Shown piece after piece: positions 61,232-64,000 of a stretch of DNA of 64,000 bases (its first letter is position 1; each line of letters opens with the position of its first letter). The stretch is from Adlercreutzia sp. ZJ141. Lineage in GTDB: Bacteria > Actinomycetota > Coriobacteriia > Coriobacteriales > Eggerthellaceae. The position numbers were made by a program, and so were the translations under genes. The DNA is taken from assembly GCF_011038965.1 (NCBI RefSeq), contig NZ_JAAKEB010000004.1:1-64000 (forward strand). Direction: 5' to 3'. The notes under the pieces are model-generated. The model saw nothing but the letters and a program-made list of their open reading frames with translations. It was not told where the DNA came from and did not search any database.

Positions 61232-62080
61232 GTGGCGGTGCTGTTAAAGGGAAAGCCGGTGGTAAAAGCCATGGGCGAGACGTTGCGCTGCCGCATTGCC
61301 GAGCTGCAGGATGCTGGCGTGCAGCCGACGTTGGCGATCGTTCGCGTGGGCGATCGGCCCGATGACTTGTCGTATGAACGCACGGCGATGAAACGCGCCG
61401 CCAGCTTAGGTGTGGCTGTAAAGCCATATGTGTTGGACGCGCAAGTACCGCAGGATATGCTTATGTCGACGCTGCACTCCATCAACTACGACAAAACGGT
61501 GCACGGTTGTTTGATGTTTCGTCCGCTGCCAGCTCATATCGACGAAGCTACCATGTGCGATATGCTTGCGCCCGAAAAAGACATCGACGGCATTTCGTCG
61601 GCGTCGCTGTCTGCTGTGTTCACCGATTCGAAGGTGGGTTTTCCGCCTGCCACGGCGCAAGCCTGTATCAGCATTCTCGATCATTACGGCATTCCCATCG
61701 AGGGTAAACACGTGGTGGTTATTGGCCGCAGCCTGGTTATTGGTAAGCCGGTTGCTATGATGCTACTGGCTCGAAATGCCAGCGTCACGGTGTGCCACAG
61801 CCGCACTGAGAACCTGCCGGATATCACGCACAGGGCCGACATCGTCATTTGTGCGGCAGGCCGCGCGCGGGCGTTCGGGTCAGAGTATTTCCGCGCAGGG
61901 CAAGCAGTGCTCGACGTGGGCATCAACTTCGATGATGCAGGCGAGCTCTGCGGCGATGTCGATTTTGAAGCGGTGGAGCCTGTTGTGGGGTTCATCACGC
62001 CAGTTCCCGGCGGCGTGGGTACCGTAACTACCAGTGTGACCATGGCGCATGTGGTACAAGCCGCCGAAGCCTTGCGCTAG
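61232..62080 (+). CDS. folD: Methylene-THF dehydrogenase/cyclohydrolase
   Basis: 282 residues from GTG 61232, with AAGGGGT upstream. Motifs: IVRVGDRPDDLSYERTAMKR (seen as VGDRPDDLSYERTAMKR, the variant of the catalytic Tyr-Lys motif common in Clostridia), MFRPLPAHID, VVIGRSLVIGKPVAMML for NADP binding and the C-terminal TPVPGGVGTVTTSVTM. It links 5,10-methylene-, methenyl- and 10-formyl-THF. With Fhs and FchA it forms a complete formate-to-methylene-THF set. Confidence 0.96.
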   Translation: MAVLLKGKPVVKAMGETLRCRIAELQDAGVQPTLAIVRVGDRPDDLSYERTAMKRAASLGVAVKPYVLDAQVPQDMLMSTLHSINYDKTVHGCLMFRPLPAHIDEATMCDMLAPEKDIDGISSASLSAVFTDSKVGFPPATAQACISILDHYGIPIEGKHVVVIGRSLVIGKPVAMMLLARNASVTVCHSRTENLPDITHRADIVICAAGRARAFGSEYFRAGQAVLDVGINFDDAGELCGDVDFEAVEPVVGFITPVPGGVGTVTTSVTMAHVVQAAEALR

Positions 62081-62492
62081 CTTGGCAAGGCTACAAGCAC
62101 AGCGCATGGCGAAGGTAGCGCAGTAACTCAGGGCGCGAGCGAAGGCGAAGTCCAAAGACGGAAGCAAGCCGAAGGCGGGCGGAGGCGGGGTGATGCTCCG
62201 CACAAACAAAGCACACCGGAAAGCGCTTGTCTTGTATGAAGCAGTATTCGTTCTGCCTGAAGAGTTCGATAGAGAAATTCGTCATCCTTATACAAGGACA
62301 GAGCACGTCTGATCTCTCTTTAGGACAAAGAGTTTACTATGGTTCCATACGAAAAAAGGCGCCTCGCCGAATGGAAGGGACGGCGAGGCATAGGATTGTG
62401 TTGATGTGGTTAAGTGTAAGGCATTGCAGTCTGCTTGTGCTTATTGAAGGGGAGACCTGCTGTTTCGTAGGCTGCGGCAGTAATTTGTCTCA
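62081..62492. other. Intergenic region between folD and the flavoprotein gene
   Basis: No supported gene. The left part is a purine-rich run (GCGAAGGCGAAGTCC, CGGGCGGAGGCGGGG). The right part holds the terminator of the convergent flavoprotein gene. Confidence 0.45.
62352..62389 (-). terminator. Terminator of the flavoprotein gene
   Basis: GCCTCGCCG/CGGCGAGGC hairpin (62361-62369, 62381-62389), followed on the minus strand by CGCC and TTTTTTC. Confidence 0.85.
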
Positions 62493-64000
62493 CTAACGAG
62501 AGCAAGCATCCAGTGCGGCTACATGTCCGCTAACGGCTGCCCAGGTCTGAGCGATGGCATGAAACGTCGTTAGTGGATATTTGTTCTTGTATACGGTGCC
62601 ATTGTCCAACCCGCAGGCGTAAAGGCCGTCAATGATCGTGCCTGAAGCTGTTTTCACCCGCATCTTGGTATCCGTCACAGCACCTCCGTTGGTGCAGTAG
62701 ATCGCAGTATGTAGCTCGGCGGCGTAGAACGGTGCCTTCTCGATAGGTGTGAGGTATTCCGCCGCACAGCTGAACTCAGTGTCTACGCCGGTTTCGCAGG
62801 CTTTGTTGTAGGTCTCGATGGATTCTTTCAAGGTGTCGGCGGGCACATCGATCATCTCTGCAAGTTCTTCGATTGTATCCGCTTTGTAGACGCCGGAGCA
62901 CTCCTCAACACCTGCTAGTCCGCGGCCGCTGCTGTATTGCTCCCATGTCTTTGCGATTTCCCCTTCGGCCATATAGGTATAGTCTGCAATGATAAAAGCA
63001 CGATTCTGGGCTAAAAACGCGTTGTTCATCACTTCGTTGTTTAGCGTGTCGCCTCCGTTGGACTCGTCGTAGTACCGCTTACCTTCTTCGTTGAAATGGG
63101 GCAGCGGGGTCCAGGTGAACCAAATATTGGGGTCTTCGGAGAATCCCACTGTTCCCACGACACCGGGCTCGGCAAGCATGGCTGGCATGCCTGTTATGCT
63201 TGCATCGAGCTTTCTCATTTCTCGGTACCCGTCGCCGTCTCGACCCGGCATGCCGTAGTTGAAATATCGTTCTTTGTTTTGGTGCATGGCTTCCCAGAAC
63301 AGGTCAGGATTATCCACAAAACCACCTGTACACACAATCACGGATTTGGCATTAATTTTCACTATCTCGCCATTGGTCTCCTTGGTATAGACGCCGGTTA
63401 CGGTGCTATTGTCTGCTACTAGTCCGATCATCGGTGATTTTGTGCGAAACTCCAGGTTATCCATGGCCTCTCCCATTTCCCAGAGCGGTTTGAGCATTCC
63501 GTCTGCCAGAAATACCTGTTCTTCTCCTTGCATGATGACTACGAGATGGCTGGCTGCTCCGCCTGGTTGGAAAGGAATTCCGCAGTCGTCAATAAGCCAA
63601 TCTAGGGTTTTGCCGGATTCCACAAATAAGGTTTCTACCACATCATATGGTGCACCCCAGTCGGTTTCCACCTGATATTCTCTTATGCGCTCGGCGATGT
63701 CGAATTCGATTCCGGAGTCCGTCTGCACTTTGGCACCGAAACCGCCGATGTATTCTGCGAAGTTGGAAGTGCCACCCAAGTTATCATTCTTTTCGAGACA
63801 GATAACATTGGCTCCTTGTTGAGCCGCAGTGATAGCAGCGCAGGTTCCAGCGGTTCCTGATCCTACTACTACGATATCGCAGCTCTCTTCACGATCAAAA
63901 GTTATAGCTTCTGTTTCGCTTCCTGTTTCGGTTTTGGTTTCCGTTTCTGCCATATTGTTACCGGAGCATGCTGTCAGCATCGATGTTCCGGCCGTTGCGA
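62493..64000 (-). CDS. Flavoprotein lipoprotein, fumarate reductase-like (partial 5' end)
   Basis: The frame is open to the right edge. Upstream codons read ATAGTSMLTACSG, with lipobox LTAC, so the true start and most of the signal peptide (probably Tat) are outside the window. The FAD-binding motif is DIVVVGSGTAGTCAAITAAQQGANV, seen as VVVGSGTAGTCAA, followed by EKNDNLGGTSNFAEY and the C-terminal THFHAIAQTWAAVSG-like end (TTFHAIAQTW) with GGAVTDTKMRV. This is the fumarate reductase/succinate dehydrogenase flavoprotein family, very expanded in Eggerthellaceae, where members reduce diverse organic acceptors. The substrate cannot be told. No heme domain is fused. Confidence 0.9.
   Translation of the reverse strand, partial: ATAGTSMLTACSGNNMAETETKTETGSETEAITFDREESCDIVVVGSGTAGTCAAITAAQQGANVICLEKNDNLGGTSNFAEYIGGFGAKVQTDSGIEFDIAERIREYQVETDWGAPYDVVETLFVESGKTLDWLIDDCGIPFQPGGAASHLVVIMQGEEQVFLADGMLKPLWEMGEAMDNLEFRTKSPMIGLVADNSTVTGVYTKETNGEIVKINAKSVIVCTGGFVDNPDLFWEAMHQNKERYFNYGMPGRDGDGYREMRKLDASITGMPAMLAEPGVVGTVGFSEDPNIWFTWTPLPHFNEEGKRYYDESNGGDTLNNEVMNNAFLAQNRAFIIADYTYMAEGEIAKTWEQYSSGRGLAGVEECSGVYKADTIEELAEMIDVPADTLKESIETYNKACETGVDTEFSCAAEYLTPIEKAPFYAAELHTAIYCTNGGAVTDTKMRVKTASGTIIDGLYACGLDNGTVYKNKYPLTTFHAIAQTWAAVSGHVAALDACSR

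Overview
The window reads as a chromosome segment of an anaerobic actinobacterium of class Coriobacteriia, most likely family Eggerthellaceae. This is inferred from gene content: a menaquinone pathway with a MenE-MenC fusion, a pentaheme nitrite reductase made as a lipoprotein, a fumarate-reductase-like flavoprotein lipoprotein, Fhs/FchA/FolD one-carbon genes, and an RND pump with no outer-membrane partners. I cannot name the species.

1-8.4 kb is one end of an integrative conjugative element, all on the minus strand. In transcription order it has an excisionase-like HTH, a second small HTH protein, a winged-helix protein, a DnaC-like ATPase, an unknown protein, PcfB-like, VirD4, a small pilin-like membrane protein, PrgI and a VirB4 that runs off the left edge. 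Three dispersed dyads share an almost identical core. The element faces an initiator tRNA gene (8.8-8.9 kb) preceded by a duplicated 5' half of the same tRNA.

9-20 kb is mostly core: an amidohydrolase, a CNNM/CorC-type membrane protein, menE-menC fusion, menB, YigZ, a MocR regulator, NrfA and tRNA-Leu. 20.3-25.2 kb is an ADP-ribose/nucleotide-themed cluster: membrane XRE regulator, small HD hydrolase, macro domain fused to an HTH-like domain, vWA protein and ADP-ribosylglycohydrolase. A tRNA-Ser with a duplicated 3' end follows, then tadA, ispE, a small membrane protein, a large RND permease and ferritin.

32.8-38.1 kb is the most unusual stretch. A 1079-residue protein joins a zinc-finger-like region, an archaeo-eukaryotic primase, an SF2 helicase and an unassigned C-terminus. 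It lies between two 287-bp inverted-repeat elements, and a DUF559/Vsr-like nuclease gene follows. After it come a Pro/Ala-rich membrane protein, an iron alcohol dehydrogenase, a holin-like protein, RlmD, TilS and Maf. An AlbA_2-type ATP-binding protein with a large palindrome and a RelBE-like toxin-antitoxin pair are then inserted in the usual tilS-hpt-ftsH neighbourhood.

48-62 kb is housekeeping: hpt, ftsH, folP-folK fusion, birA, a MATE pump, bioY, a two-component system, coaX, fhs, fchA and folD. The window ends inside a flavoprotein lipoprotein gene.

A short interspersed inverted repeat built on the GGGAAACACTGATT / AATCAGTGTTTCCC theme occurs at 18.4, 39.6, 47.9 and 55.7 kb.
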